A stretch of DNA of 22,443 nucleotides, taken from NCBI GenBank assembly GCA_946481235.1, contig CAMLME010000007.1, forward strand, positions 1-22,443, read 5' to 3'. The translations under genes were made by a program, and so were the position numbers. The notes beneath the pieces are model-generated. The model searched no databases. It saw only the letters and a list, made by a program, of their open reading frames with translations, and had not been told where the DNA came from. Shown here piece after piece: positions 14,594-21,232 of this stretch (the first letter of the stretch is position 1; every line of letters starts with the position of its first letter). This stretch comes from an uncultured Methylobacillus sp. (GTDB lineage: Bacteria > Pseudomonadota > Gammaproteobacteria > Burkholderiales > Methylophilaceae).

Positions 14594-16081
14594 CTAAGTC
14601 CCGCAAAAGGTCTGGTAAGGCCATCTGGATGGCGGCGCCGGCATCCGGAATTCCGCATTCTCAGGCGTCTCCTCAAAAGGCGAAGCCAATACATCAAGCA
14701 GCTTCTCCAACGGCCCCAGATCATTGTTTTCCACCGCTGCGGTAAGCGCCGCTTCAACCAAATGATTACGCGGAATAACCGCAGGGTTGGTTGCCAGCAT
14801 CAACGCCGTCACCTCGGCGGGCGGGGCGGCCTGACGCTGCAGCCGGCTTTGCCAACGCTCAATCCAGGCGCTTACATCTGCCTCAGGTGAAGTCCTGATC
14901 GATTGCGCTGTCGCAAGGTCGCGGAAGGTATTGGTGTAATCCATGCCGTGTTTGTGCATGCAAGTGAGCAGGTCGTTGACCAAGGCAACATCCTCCGGTG
15001 CTTCATCCAGCAACCCCAGCTTTGCGCGCATGCCGGCCAGCCAGTATTGCTCGTATTTATCCGGGAAGGCATGAATGGCCGCCTCTGCCATCTCAACGGC
15101 CTGATCCATGTCCGCATGCAGCAACGGCAGCAGCGTTTCCGCAAACCGCGCCAGATTCCATTGCGCAATCGACGGCTGCTTGCCAAAGGCATAACGGCCC
15201 TGGCTATCAATCGAACTGAACACCGTCTTCGGATCGTAACTGTCCATGAACGCGCACGGGCCGTAATCGATGGTCTCGCCGCTGACCGCCATGTTGTCGG
15301 TATTCATCACGCCATGAATAAAGCCGGCATGCATCCACTTGGCCACCAGCGCCGCCTGCCGGTCGATCACCGCGTTGAGGAAGGCAAGATAAGGATTTTC
15401 CGCATCTGCCAATTCCGGGTAATGGCGCTTCAAGGTGTAATCCGCCAGCGCTTTCAATGCCTCGGCGTCGTCGATGGCGGCCGCAAACTGGAACGTACCC
15501 ACCCGTATGTGACTTGCCGCCACGCGCGTGAGTATCGCCCCAGGCTGAACCGTATCGCGGTAAACCGGTTCGCCGGTCACCACCACTGCCAGACTCCGCG
15601 TGGTCGGAATGCCCAGAGCATGCATTGCCTCGCTGATGATGTATTCCCGCAACATCGGCCCCAGCGCCGCCTTGCCGTCACCACGGCGAGAGTAAGCGGT
15701 GACTCCCGAGCCTTTAAGCTGGATATCGAAACGCTTGCCATCCGGTGCCACATGCTCGCCCAACAACAGCGCCCGGCCATCGCCCAGCATGGTGAAGTTC
15801 CCGAATTGATGGCCGGCGTAAGCCTGTGCCAAGGATTCCGCGCCCAAAGGTAACTGGTTACCGGAAAAAATGAATTTCCCGTCGTCCGCAGCCAGGCGCT
15901 GCGCATCCAGGCCGAGGGAATTCGCAAGCGCATGGTTGAACACCACGATGCGCGGCTCACGCACTAACGCCGCGTTTTGAATTCTATAAAACGCAGGAGG
16001 GAGCTGGGCGTAGGTGTTGTCGAAGTTCCAGCCGGTTGTAAAAGCGACGATGCTATCCATTTCTTTCAAATCCGAATTCAT
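14594..16081 (-). CDS. selO: Protein adenylyltransferase SelO (YdiU)
   Basis: Pseudokinase-fold enzyme that transfers AMP from ATP to Ser, Thr or Tyr of target proteins, linked to redox homeostasis. 495 residues, typical length. Key segments: DIQLKGSGVTAYSRRGDGKA with K123 at the nucleotide site, REYIISEAMHALGIPTTRSL (145-164), HGVMNTDNMAVSGETIDYGP with D262/N263, and D272 of the DFG-like metal site. The C-terminus ends PYQTFCGT, so Cys493 sits in the position of the C-terminal cysteine that in E. coli SelO forms a regulatory disulphide with a cysteine near the activation segment. C276 in DYGPCAFMD could be the partner here (inference). The ATG at 16081 has a weak upstream GGGA; an ATG at 16060 is an alternative. 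Apparently monocistronic. Confidence 0.95.
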   Translation of the reverse strand: MNSDLKEMDSIVAFTTGWNFDNTYAQLPPAFYRIQNAALVREPRIVVFNHALANSLGLDAQRLAADDGKFIFSGNQLPLGAESLAQAYAGHQFGNFTMLGDGRALLLGEHVAPDGKRFDIQLKGSGVTAYSRRGDGKAALGPMLREYIISEAMHALGIPTTRSLAVVVTGEPVYRDTVQPGAILTRVAASHIRVGTFQFAAAIDDAEALKALADYTLKRHYPELADAENPYLAFLNAVIDRQAALVAKWMHAGFIHGVMNTDNMAVSGETIDYGPCAFMDSYDPKTVFSSIDSQGRYAFGKQPSIAQWNLARFAETLLPLLHADMDQAVEMAEAAIHAFPDKYEQYWLAGMRAKLGLLDEAPEDVALVNDLLTCMHKHGMDYTNTFRDLATAQSIRTSPEADVSAWIERWQSRLQRQAAPPAEVTALMLATNPAVIPRNHLVEAALTAAVENNDLGPLEKLLDVLASPFEETPENAEFRMPAPPSRWPYQTFCGT

Positions 16082-16104
16082 AAAAATTTCCCGACGCTCA
16101 CTTT

Positions 16105-16116
16105 AGCGCATGCGCT
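16105..16116. repeat. 12-bp perfect palindrome in the selO / 88-aa gene intergenic region
   Basis: AGCGCATGCGCT is an exact palindrome 24 bases upstream of selO. Nearby, CGTTCGGCC occurs twice as a direct repeat (16161-16169 and 16185-16193). Either could be a regulator site, but neither resembles a motif I can name. Confidence 0.35.
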
Positions 16117-16219
16117 TGCATAAGGATGCCTATAGATTAAAGACTGGTCTATTTCAAATGCGTTCGGCCAGATGGAACCTTGTCCGTTCGGCCCCGTCAG
16201 ATTGATAGGAGGAAACATC

Positions 16220-16486
16220 ATGGTCACGAACGGCGAGATCGATTGGTTTGGGCTATACAAGAACTGGCTTCAGAAGCAGTCGGAGTATTTCACGGCGCAG
16301 AAGGCTCTGGACGACACCATGTCGTCGTATCTGGAGGTGAAGGGGCCGCCACCCAGCCGTCAGATCATGCAGAAGGTAGACGATCTGCGGCACCAGATGT
16401 CCGAGGCGAGAGCGGCGGTGGATGCGTTTATCATGGCTCACGCGGCCGACCACCAGGAAAAGCACAACCTTCCTCGGCATGAGTGA
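16220..16486 (+). CDS. Small protein of unknown function (88 aa), paralogue of the 84-aa protein at 6098
   Basis: Soluble, probably two-helix, charged protein without signal peptide; family not recognised. The ATG at 16220 is preceded by an excellent AGGAGG (16208-16213), so it is very likely translated. Residues 11-37 (LYKNWLQKQ to MSSYL) align without gaps to the 84-residue protein encoded leftward at 6352-6098, sharing LY[RK]xW, AQ, M and YL at identical spacing. A Pro-Pro-Pro turn then leads into IMQKVDDLRHQM, comparable to the second helix of the other protein. The C-terminus is His-rich (HAADHQEKHNLPRHE). Divergent from selO and facing the arsR gene with 8 bases between stops. No role can be inferred from context. 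Confidence 0.8.
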   Translation: MVTNGEIDWFGLYKNWLQKQSEYFTAQKALDDTMSSYLEVKGPPPSRQIMQKVDDLRHQMSEARAAVDAFIMAHAADHQEKHNLPRHE

Positions 16487-16494
16487 GCGATTGA

Positions 16495-16860
16495 TCAGGC
16501 AGACTCCGCAAATGCCTTGAGCTTCGCCAACGCCACATCCCACTCCCTGCCAATCACCTCCAGCGTCCGCTTGGCTTCTTCGATCTGCCCAGGCTCCAGT
16601 TGCCACAGCCGTTCCCGTCCCATTCTCACGTCGCGCACCACGCCGGCGTCCGCCAGCACCTGCAAATGTTTGGTTACCCCTTGCCGGCTGATATCGGTGC
16701 TCGCCGTCAGTTGCGTGATCGAGAAAGCGCCGCCCGCGCAGAGCACGGCGATCAACTTCAGGCGGGTGGGATCGCCCAGCGCAGCGAAGACGCTCGCGAG
16801 TGCTTCGCTGCGTTGGACGATCGCGGGCAGGCCGGTGTCGCGCGGTTCCGCGCCTTTCAT
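16495..16860 (-). CDS. ArsR-family winged-helix repressor
   Basis: Small DNA-binding protein (121 residues) of the ArsR/HTH_5 type. The core reads FAALGDPTRLKLIAVL (24-39), then the recognition-helix segment SRQGVTKHLQVLADAGVV (59-76), and a wing with RMGRERLWQLEP. No ArsR-type metal-binding cysteine pair is visible, so it is not an arsenic sensor; it resembles the ArsR proteins paired with AHSA1/SRPBCC genes. The ATG at 16860 lies 7 bases after the SRPBCC stop; an in-frame ATG at 16881 would overlap that gene by 14 bases, and neither has a strong ribosome site. It is the second gene of the operon, the reverse of the common regulator-first order. It probably represses its own operon through the two inverted repeats at 17371-17439. 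Confidence 0.88.
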   Translation of the reverse strand: MKGAEPRDTGLPAIVQRSEALASVFAALGDPTRLKLIAVLCAGGAFSITQLTASTDISRQGVTKHLQVLADAGVVRDVRMGRERLWQLEPGQIEEAKRTLEVIGREWDVALAKLKAFAESA

Positions 16861-16867
16861 CTTGTCG

Positions 16868-17341
16868 CTACGCACTGGCATGGTTCGCAATGTTGTTCAG
16901 TTGGTATTCCCAGCCGCGGTTGTTCATGCGGAATGCTTCCAGGCGGCGGGCCGGAGGGACGTTGTCGAAGCCGGATTCCACCACCGTTAGCAGCGTGCCG
17001 TTGCCTGGGGCGTCTTTCAGCGTGAAGGTCACCAGCGTCGGCTGCTCTTTTGTATAGTCCACTGCCGGGTCGATGGCATAAGGATGCCAGCGAAACGCGA
17101 GCAGGTCCTGGGGTTCGATGCGCTCGATGACTACGTCGAAGTAACAGTCCTCATGCCCGCACGTTGAACTGCTGATCAATCCGCGCGTGCGCTGCCCGGG
17201 CACGAAAGTCAGGCCCTTCAGGTCTGCGCCGAACCAGGTGCCGAATTCCTCGGCATTCGAGAGTGCCCGCCACACGCGATCACGTGGGGCGTTGATGACG
17301 ATGCTGCGTTCGATTTGATCTGTTTCAGAGGTGATGGTCAT
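16868..17341 (-). CDS. SRPBCC / AHSA1-like domain protein
   Basis: Ligand-binding START-like protein (157 residues) of the AHSA1/CalC group. The fold has a long hydrophobic cavity and is used for binding lipids, polyketides or other small molecules; the ligand here is unknown. Signatures: IERSIVINAPRDRVWRALSN (10-29), EEFGTWFGADLKG (31-43), the central strand LLAFRWHPY, and the C-terminal helix RRLEAFRMNNRGWEYQL. Two cysteines in SSTCGHEDCYF are notable but not a known motif. The ATG at 17341 has AAGGAG at good spacing; an in-frame ATG further upstream is less likely. First gene of an operon with arsR, behind a promoter overlapping two operator-like repeats. Confidence 0.88.
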   Translation of the reverse strand: MTITSETDQIERSIVINAPRDRVWRALSNAEEFGTWFGADLKGLTFVPGQRTRGLISSSTCGHEDCYFDVVIERIEPQDLLAFRWHPYAIDPAVDYTKEQPTLVTFTLKDAPGNGTLLTVVESGFDNVPPARRLEAFRMNNRGWEYQLNNIANHASA

Positions 17342-17370
17342 GGTTTGCTCCTTGGGAATGGAACTCATTG

Positions 17371-17386
17371 GCAACTAAATGGTTGC
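17371..17386. promoter_or_regulatory. ArsR operator-like inverted repeat, proximal copy
   Basis: GCAAC-TAAATG-GTTGC: 5-bp arms around a 6-base AT-rich centre, immediately downstream of the predicted transcription start of the SRPBCC-arsR operon. It has the same arms and spacer length as the stronger copy at 17414-17439, which supports recognition by one protein. Confidence 0.65.
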
Positions 17387-17393
17387 AGGATGG

Positions 17394-17422
17394 AGTATGG
17401 GGTAATTCAATGGTTAATGCAA
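17394..17422 (-). promoter_or_regulatory. Predicted sigma-70 promoter of the SRPBCC-arsR operon
   Basis: On the minus strand, TTGCAT (17422-17417), a 17-base spacer, then CATACT (17399-17394). The -35 element lies inside the distal inverted repeat, and the proximal repeat sits at the expected start of transcription. This is a standard repression layout. Confidence 0.55.
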
Positions 17423-17439
17423 CTATTTGGTTGCATTAA
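17414..17439. promoter_or_regulatory. ArsR operator-like inverted repeat, distal copy
   Basis: TTAATGCAAC (17414-17423), spacer TATTTG, GTTGCATTAA (17430-17439): two perfect 10-bp arms. This is the longest perfect dyad noted in the window and contains the same GCAAC-N6-GTTGC core as the proximal copy. Confidence 0.7.
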
Positions 17440-17609
17440 TGTACGGTTTCGTCCCAAAGTTGTCACCTCACGGCAACAAATCCATGCCGGGCGTAGGCCG
17501 ATCGCCCTAATGGCGCTATATAACTTATGGCTGAGGATGCGGTCAGACTTATCTAGGATCGTGGAAAGCTCTCATGATCATTTCCCCGGGAAAAGGAAGA
17601 CCGTTAACA

Positions 17610-18137
17610 ATGCAAGCAAACAGCTCCAACATTCACAGACCGCACAGGCTGGCTAAACTTGCCTTGACCGTTGCCACGGGCATTGCCCTGTTCACCCTGC
17701 CATTTGCGGCGGCTGCTGAAGCTGCCGCCCCAGAGGCTCCGGCGGCACAGCCTGCCAAAGCCAAACCCAAGCTCGATCGCTCCGGAGACACGCAGGTCGG
17801 TAAAGCCTCCATCTATTCGCATAAGTTCGCCAATAAAAAAATGGCGGACGGCAACAAAATGGACCCGCACGACGACAATGCGGCCAGCAAAACGCTGCCC
17901 CTCGGCACCAAGGCGAGGGTGACCAACCTGGAAACAGGCAAGAGCACGGAAGTGACCATTCAGGACCGCGGCCCGCATGTGAAAGGGCGCATTGTGGATC
18001 TCTCGCCTGCCAAGGCGAAGGAGATCGGTCTTACATCCAAAAAAGGTTTGGCGAAAGTGGAGGTGGCGCCCATTGAGGTGCCCATGCCGGACGGGAGCGT
18101 GAAACTGGGGGATGGGGCGGATATTCAGGAAAATTAA
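17610..18137 (+). CDS. RlpA-like double-psi beta-barrel envelope protein
   Basis: Exported protein (175 residues) with one RlpA-type double-psi beta-barrel. Classical RlpA is a septal lytic transglycosylase acting on denuded peptidoglycan. Signal sequence at about 1-40 (LAKLALTVATGIALFTLPFAAAA), then an Ala/Pro-rich linker, then the barrel (about 62-155) with VGKASIYSHKFANKKMADG, TLPLGTKARVTNLETGKS, QDRGPHVKGRIVDLS. There is no lipobox cysteine and no SPOR domain, unlike E. coli RlpA. The usual catalytic Glu (ANGE) is Asn82 and the usual His (AAHKTLP) is Ser93, while Asp85 and the DRGP and VDLS segments remain. Transglycosylase activity is therefore doubtful. The ATG at 17610 follows AAGGAAGA (17593-17600); an ATG at 17574 is also in frame. 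Ends with its own strong terminator. Confidence 0.86.
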   Translation: MQANSSNIHRPHRLAKLALTVATGIALFTLPFAAAAEAAAPEAPAAQPAKAKPKLDRSGDTQVGKASIYSHKFANKKMADGNKMDPHDDNAASKTLPLGTKARVTNLETGKSTEVTIQDRGPHVKGRIVDLSPAKAKEIGLTSKKGLAKVEVAPIEVPMPDGSVKLGDGADIQEN

Positions 18138-18184
18138 TATCGACTGCGCCCTGACCAGGAGCGCGCAGCCAATAATTGTCTCTT

Positions 18185-18204
18185 GCGCCGGTCTTGGCCG
18201 GCGC
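18185..18204 (+). repeat. GC-rich hairpin before the rlpA-like terminator
   Basis: GCGCCGG (18185-18191), loop TCTTGG, CCGGCGC (18198-18204). A 7-bp all-G/C stem without T-run, 7 bases before the terminator stem; it may protect the mRNA 3' end or assist termination. Confidence 0.5.
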
Positions 18205-18211
18205 CGCAAAG

Positions 18212-18238
18212 AAAAAAGCCCGCGATGCGGGCTTTTTT
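18212..18238. terminator. Strong bidirectional-looking Rho-independent terminator
   Basis: AAAAAAGCCCGC (18212-18223), loop GAT, GCGGGCTTTTTT (18227-18238). The 12-bp perfect stem has six T on the + strand and, by symmetry, six T on the minus strand. It can end both the rlpA-like gene and the leftward membrane protein gene. Confidence 0.92.
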
Positions 18239-18330
18239 CACATGTTTATCACGACCGCTAATCCGCTGAAGCATTGCCGGCTCGTCATAAGCAAAGCAGT
18301 GACGTGCAAGGGCGTTTGATTCAAATAGAT

Positions 18331-18705
18331 TCAGCCTTGCGTGGCAGACAATGTGGCGACCAGGAGCAACAAGAACCCCAGGACGGCAATCGCAGCATGA
18401 ACGCCGATCAGCCACTTGGGCAATTCAAGATGATTCCAGTGGTAGCTGAGATTCATGAAAACACCACCTAGTGCAGCCAGGACAAACAACAGGGTGGCAA
18501 GGATCGCCAAGGTTGGCAGGCCAATCGTAGCCCAGGCATAAAGCAACAGCGTGACCGCGGCACCTGCCAGGAAGCCATGAAGCATTGCTAACCATGTCGG
18601 TGGATATGGCTTGCCAGTAAATCTGATGACTGCCATGACCCCACCACCCAAGGCTGCCAAAAGCAGGAGGACGGTTGAGGTGACCATGATTTGTAGGGGC
18701 TCCAT
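18331..18705 (-). CDS. Four-helix membrane protein of unknown function
   Basis: Integral membrane protein of 124 residues with four predicted helices at about 8-27 (STVLLLLAALGGGVMAVI), 38-58, 64-84 (LAILATLLFVLAALGGVFM) and 98-118. The loop SYHWNHLELPKW between helices 3 and 4 has two histidines, and RFTGKPYPPTWLAMLHG precedes helix 2 with another. I do not recognise a named family; proteins of this size are often annotated only as conserved membrane proteins. The ATG at 18705 has an ideal AAGGAGG with 5-base spacing. It appears monocistronic, with an inverted repeat at 18766-18784 in its leader region and the shared terminator at 18212-18238 downstream. Confidence 0.8.
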   Translation of the reverse strand: MEPLQIMVTSTVLLLLAALGGGVMAVIRFTGKPYPPTWLAMLHGFLAGAAVTLLLYAWATIGLPTLAILATLLFVLAALGGVFMNLSYHWNHLELPKWLIGVHAAIAVLGFLLLLVATLSATQG

Positions 18706-18765
18706 ACAAACCTCCTTCCCCTCATGTTCTGGGGATTACTGTAAGTAAGGCTCCCTTGCGGCGTC

Positions 18766-18784
18766 ATTAACGAGCACCGTTAAT
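18766..18784. promoter_or_regulatory. Inverted repeat upstream of the membrane protein gene
   Basis: ATTAACG (18766-18772), spacer AGCAC, CGTTAAT (18778-18784), perfect 7-bp arms, about 60 bases upstream of the 18705 start. A possible operator; no matching regulator gene adjoins it. Confidence 0.4.
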
Positions 18785-18876
18785 ACACTTGGATTTGCTA
18801 TTAATAAACAATGTTCCATTGGCTGGGACGATTCGAAGACCAACTCAGTATGGAGGATCATTGAAGCTCTCCGCTT

Positions 18877-18966
18877 TCAGTTTTCATACGCATCATGGTG
18901 GACGTCCAGCACATGGTGGGTAATGACGACGGTTGCGCTTTGATCGGCCTCCAGCGAGTCGGTCAT
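18877..18966 (-). pseudogene. Truncated remnant resembling an antibiotic-biosynthesis monooxygenase (ABM) domain protein
   Basis: A 29-codon reading frame starts at an ATG (18966) with a good AAGGA ribosome site, 27 bases after the M20 amidohydrolase stop. Its product contains SATVVITHHVLDVHHDAYEN, which resembles the first strand and helix of ABM-domain proteins (pattern TVVITxxV....YExW). The frame then stops at TGA exactly where the conserved Trp (TGG) would be expected. The following in-frame codons stay open for about 50 codons but show no similarity I recognise, and no other frame restores the domain. The likely reading is a gene truncated by deletion, formerly in an operon with the amidohydrolase. 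A start 7 codons earlier (18987) is also open. The family match rests on a short segment. Confidence 0.42.
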
Positions 18967-18993
18967 GACAGGGTTCCTTTTCAGCATGAGGTG

Positions 18994-20166
18994 TTACGGC
19001 AGCAGTCGCGCGACCAATTTGCACCAGTACTCCGCGCCCAAGGGCAGCACTTCGTCATTGAAGTCGTAATGCGGGTTGTGCAACATGCAGCCGCCTTCGC
19101 CCAGCCCGTTGCCGAGCCAGATGTAGCAGCCGGGTTTTTTCTTGAGCATAAAGGCGAAATCCTCGGCCCCCATCGAGGGCCGCAGATCGGTCCGGACGTT
19201 GTCGTCGCCGACCAGCTCGGCGGCCACGCTGCGGCAGAGCTCGGCTTCGGCGGCCGTGTTGACCGTGGCCGGGTAACCATAGTGTATGTCGAGCGTCACC
19301 AGGACGCCGAAACTATCGCCCACGCCTTTGCACATGCGGCGCATCTCTCCCTCGACCTGATCCCGTACCTCGTCGTTGAAGGCGCGTATTGTCCCTGCCA
19401 GGTGCGCTTTCTCCGGGAGGATGTTGTACGCCTCGCCGGCATGAAAGCGCGTGATGCTCAGCACCGCCGGGTCCAGCGGATCCAGCTTGCGGCTCACCAC
19501 GCTTTGCAACGCTTGAATGAGCGCGCTGCCGGCCAGGATCACGTCGTTACCCTGATGCGGCATGGCGGCATGGGCGCCCCGGCCGGTGAGGGTGATGTCG
19601 AACCGGTCGGCCGACGCCATCACCGGGCCGGCATGCACCGCGAATTGCCCTGCCGGCAGTCCCGGCCAGTTATGCAGGCCGAACACCGCGTCCATCGGGA
19701 ATTGATCGAACAGTCCTTGCTCCACCATCACGCGGCCGCCGCCTTCGGTTTCTTCGGCGGGTTGGAAGATGAAGTACACCGTGCCGTTGAAAGCGCGGGT
19801 TTTCGCCAGCGCATCTGCCGCCGCCAGCAACATCGCCGTATGCCCGTCATGGCCGCAGGCATGCATGCGGCCATCGTGCCGGGAGCGGTGCGTAAAGTCG
19901 TTCTTCTCCTGTATCGGCAGGGCATCCATGTCGGCCCGCAACCCGATGGCACGCGGGGAATCGCCGCAGCGCAGCTTGCCGATCACGCCCGTGCCGGCCA
20001 GGCCCCGATGCACTTCGATATCGAGGGACTGAAGCGTGGCGGCCACGAGATCGCTGGTGCGGTGCTCGTCGAAAGCCAATTCGGGATGCGCGTGCAGATC
20101 GCGCCGGAAGGCGACGTATTTCGAGCTCACGCTGGGCGCTGCAGATTTGTCCGGGGAGTTATCCAT
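18994..20166 (-). CDS. M20 family metallo-amidohydrolase (hippurate hydrolase / IAA-amino acid hydrolase type)
   Basis: Cytoplasmic zinc- or manganese-dependent hydrolase of the M20D group that splits N-acyl amino acids or related amides. 390 residues, standard length. Ligands and active-site residues: RRDLHAHPELAF (21-32), GLRADMDALP (75-84), C104 and H106 in MHACGHDGHTAML, E138/E139 in QPAEETEGGG, H165 in LHNWPG and H363 in LHNPHYDFND. The dimerisation (lid) domain lies at about 185-300 with GRGAHAAMPHQGND. The ATG at 20166 lacks a convincing ribosome site. It starts 54 bases downstream of the LysR gene on the same strand and is followed by the ABM-like remnant, suggesting a LysR-amidohydrolase-ABM operon. 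The true substrate cannot be read from sequence. Confidence 0.92.
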   Translation of the reverse strand: MDNSPDKSAAPSVSSKYVAFRRDLHAHPELAFDEHRTSDLVAATLQSLDIEVHRGLAGTGVIGKLRCGDSPRAIGLRADMDALPIQEKNDFTHRSRHDGRMHACGHDGHTAMLLAAADALAKTRAFNGTVYFIFQPAEETEGGGRVMVEQGLFDQFPMDAVFGLHNWPGLPAGQFAVHAGPVMASADRFDITLTGRGAHAAMPHQGNDVILAGSALIQALQSVVSRKLDPLDPAVLSITRFHAGEAYNILPEKAHLAGTIRAFNDEVRDQVEGEMRRMCKGVGDSFGVLVTLDIHYGYPATVNTAAEAELCRSVAAELVGDDNVRTDLRPSMGAEDFAFMLKKKPGCYIWLGNGLGEGGCMLHNPHYDFNDEVLPLGAEYWCKLVARLLP

Positions 20167-20220
20167 AAATCGTCATCATCGGAATGCGGGTGGTTGTCTA
20201 TCTTAGTCCAGAAGGAGCGC

Positions 20221-21117
20221 TTAGGCGCCATCGCCGAACCAGGGCCGTAATTCTGCCTGCGCGAGATCGATAAAGGCGCGCAGCTTGGGCGGCATGAAAC
20301 GTTGCCGCGGATACACCAGGTGCACCGGGTCGGCTCTGCCGTGCCAATCGGGCAGCACGCGAACCAGGTCGCCCGTAGCCAAACCCGGCTTGCAGATGAA
20401 GGTCGGCAGCAGCGCCACCCCTTGCCCGTTTGCCACCATGGATCGCACCACGCCTATGCTGTTGGCCATGGCGCGGCCGGGCAAGGGAATGGTGAAGCCA
20501 TGCTTCCCATCGCTCAAATCCCAGGCTTCCCGTCCCATGGGCGTGAACTGCAGGCAGCAATGCGAATGCAGATGCTGCGGTTCTTTCAGCGGGGCGGCTT
20601 TTTCCAGGTAATCGCGGCTCGAGAACAATGCCCAACGTATCGTTCCAAGCGACTTTGCCACCAGGCTGGAATCGCGCAACTCGCCGGTACGGATCGCCAC
20701 ATCCACGCCATCTGCCACAAGGTCGACGTAGCGGTCAGTCAATAGGAGTTCAACTTCCAGCGCAGGCAATTCGCGCTGCGTGCGCTCGATCAAGCCCGCG
20801 AGCAGACTGTCGCCGAGGTCGGCGGGGGCCGTCACCTTCAGCCGGCCTTGCGGTTGCTGGCGCGCTTCATCGACAGCGGCTTCCGCTTCCATCATGTAGC
20901 CCAGGCCCAGCGACGCGTGCTGATAGTAGGTCGTGCCGGCTTCGGTGAGGTTGAGCCGCCGCGTGGTGCGCTGTAGCAAGGTGATGCCCAGGCGCCGTTC
21001 CAGCCGGGAGACGCGCGTGCTGACAGTCGATGTCGGCACGCCCAGTTGCCGCGCGGCGGCACTGAAGCTGCCTGCCTGCACGACTTTCACGAATACTGCC
21101 GCCTCGTTGAAATCCAT
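20221..21117 (-). CDS. LysR family transcriptional regulator
   Basis: LysR-type regulator of 298 residues. The DNA-binding domain (2-60) reads EAAVFVKVVQAGSFSAAARQL, VPTSTVSTRVSRLERRLG and LLQRTTRRLNLTEAG, close in pattern to the LysR protein encoded at 1504 (same RTTR flank). The effector domain (about 88-290) has GRLKVTAPADLGD, VDVAIRTGELRDSS and NGQGVALLPTF. The ATG at 21117 gives the canonical N-terminus MDFNEAAVF. The gene is divergent from pirin and YcaC-like genes, with 115 bases between starts, and upstream of the amidohydrolase. It could therefore control both sides. The intergenic region is AT-rich but has no clear long dyad. Ligand unknown. Confidence 0.92.
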   Translation of the reverse strand: MDFNEAAVFVKVVQAGSFSAAARQLGVPTSTVSTRVSRLERRLGITLLQRTTRRLNLTEAGTTYYQHASLGLGYMMEAEAAVDEARQQPQGRLKVTAPADLGDSLLAGLIERTQRELPALEVELLLTDRYVDLVADGVDVAIRTGELRDSSLVAKSLGTIRWALFSSRDYLEKAAPLKEPQHLHSHCCLQFTPMGREAWDLSDGKHGFTIPLPGRAMANSIGVVRSMVANGQGVALLPTFICKPGLATGDLVRVLPDWHGRADPVHLVYPRQRFMPPKLRAFIDLAQAELRPWFGDGA

Positions 21118-21232
21118 GATTGTTCATTTAAATAAAAAGTAATTTCACATTTAACCATCTAGTGCCCTCAATGTCATGTGCCTATAGTGGGAGCCATCGC
21201 AACGCACTACCTGAAATCGAAGGAAACACATC

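Noticed and set aside
14903..15853. 316-codon open frame on the + strand
   Set aside because: It is antisense to selO, with an Arg/His/Gln-rich composition and no family signature.
18895..20250. 451-codon open frame on the + strand
   Set aside because: It is antisense to the M20 amidohydrolase and part of the LysR gene, both with clear family motifs. Its product is His/Arg/Gln-rich without recognisable domains, as expected from the reverse of GC-rich coding DNA.
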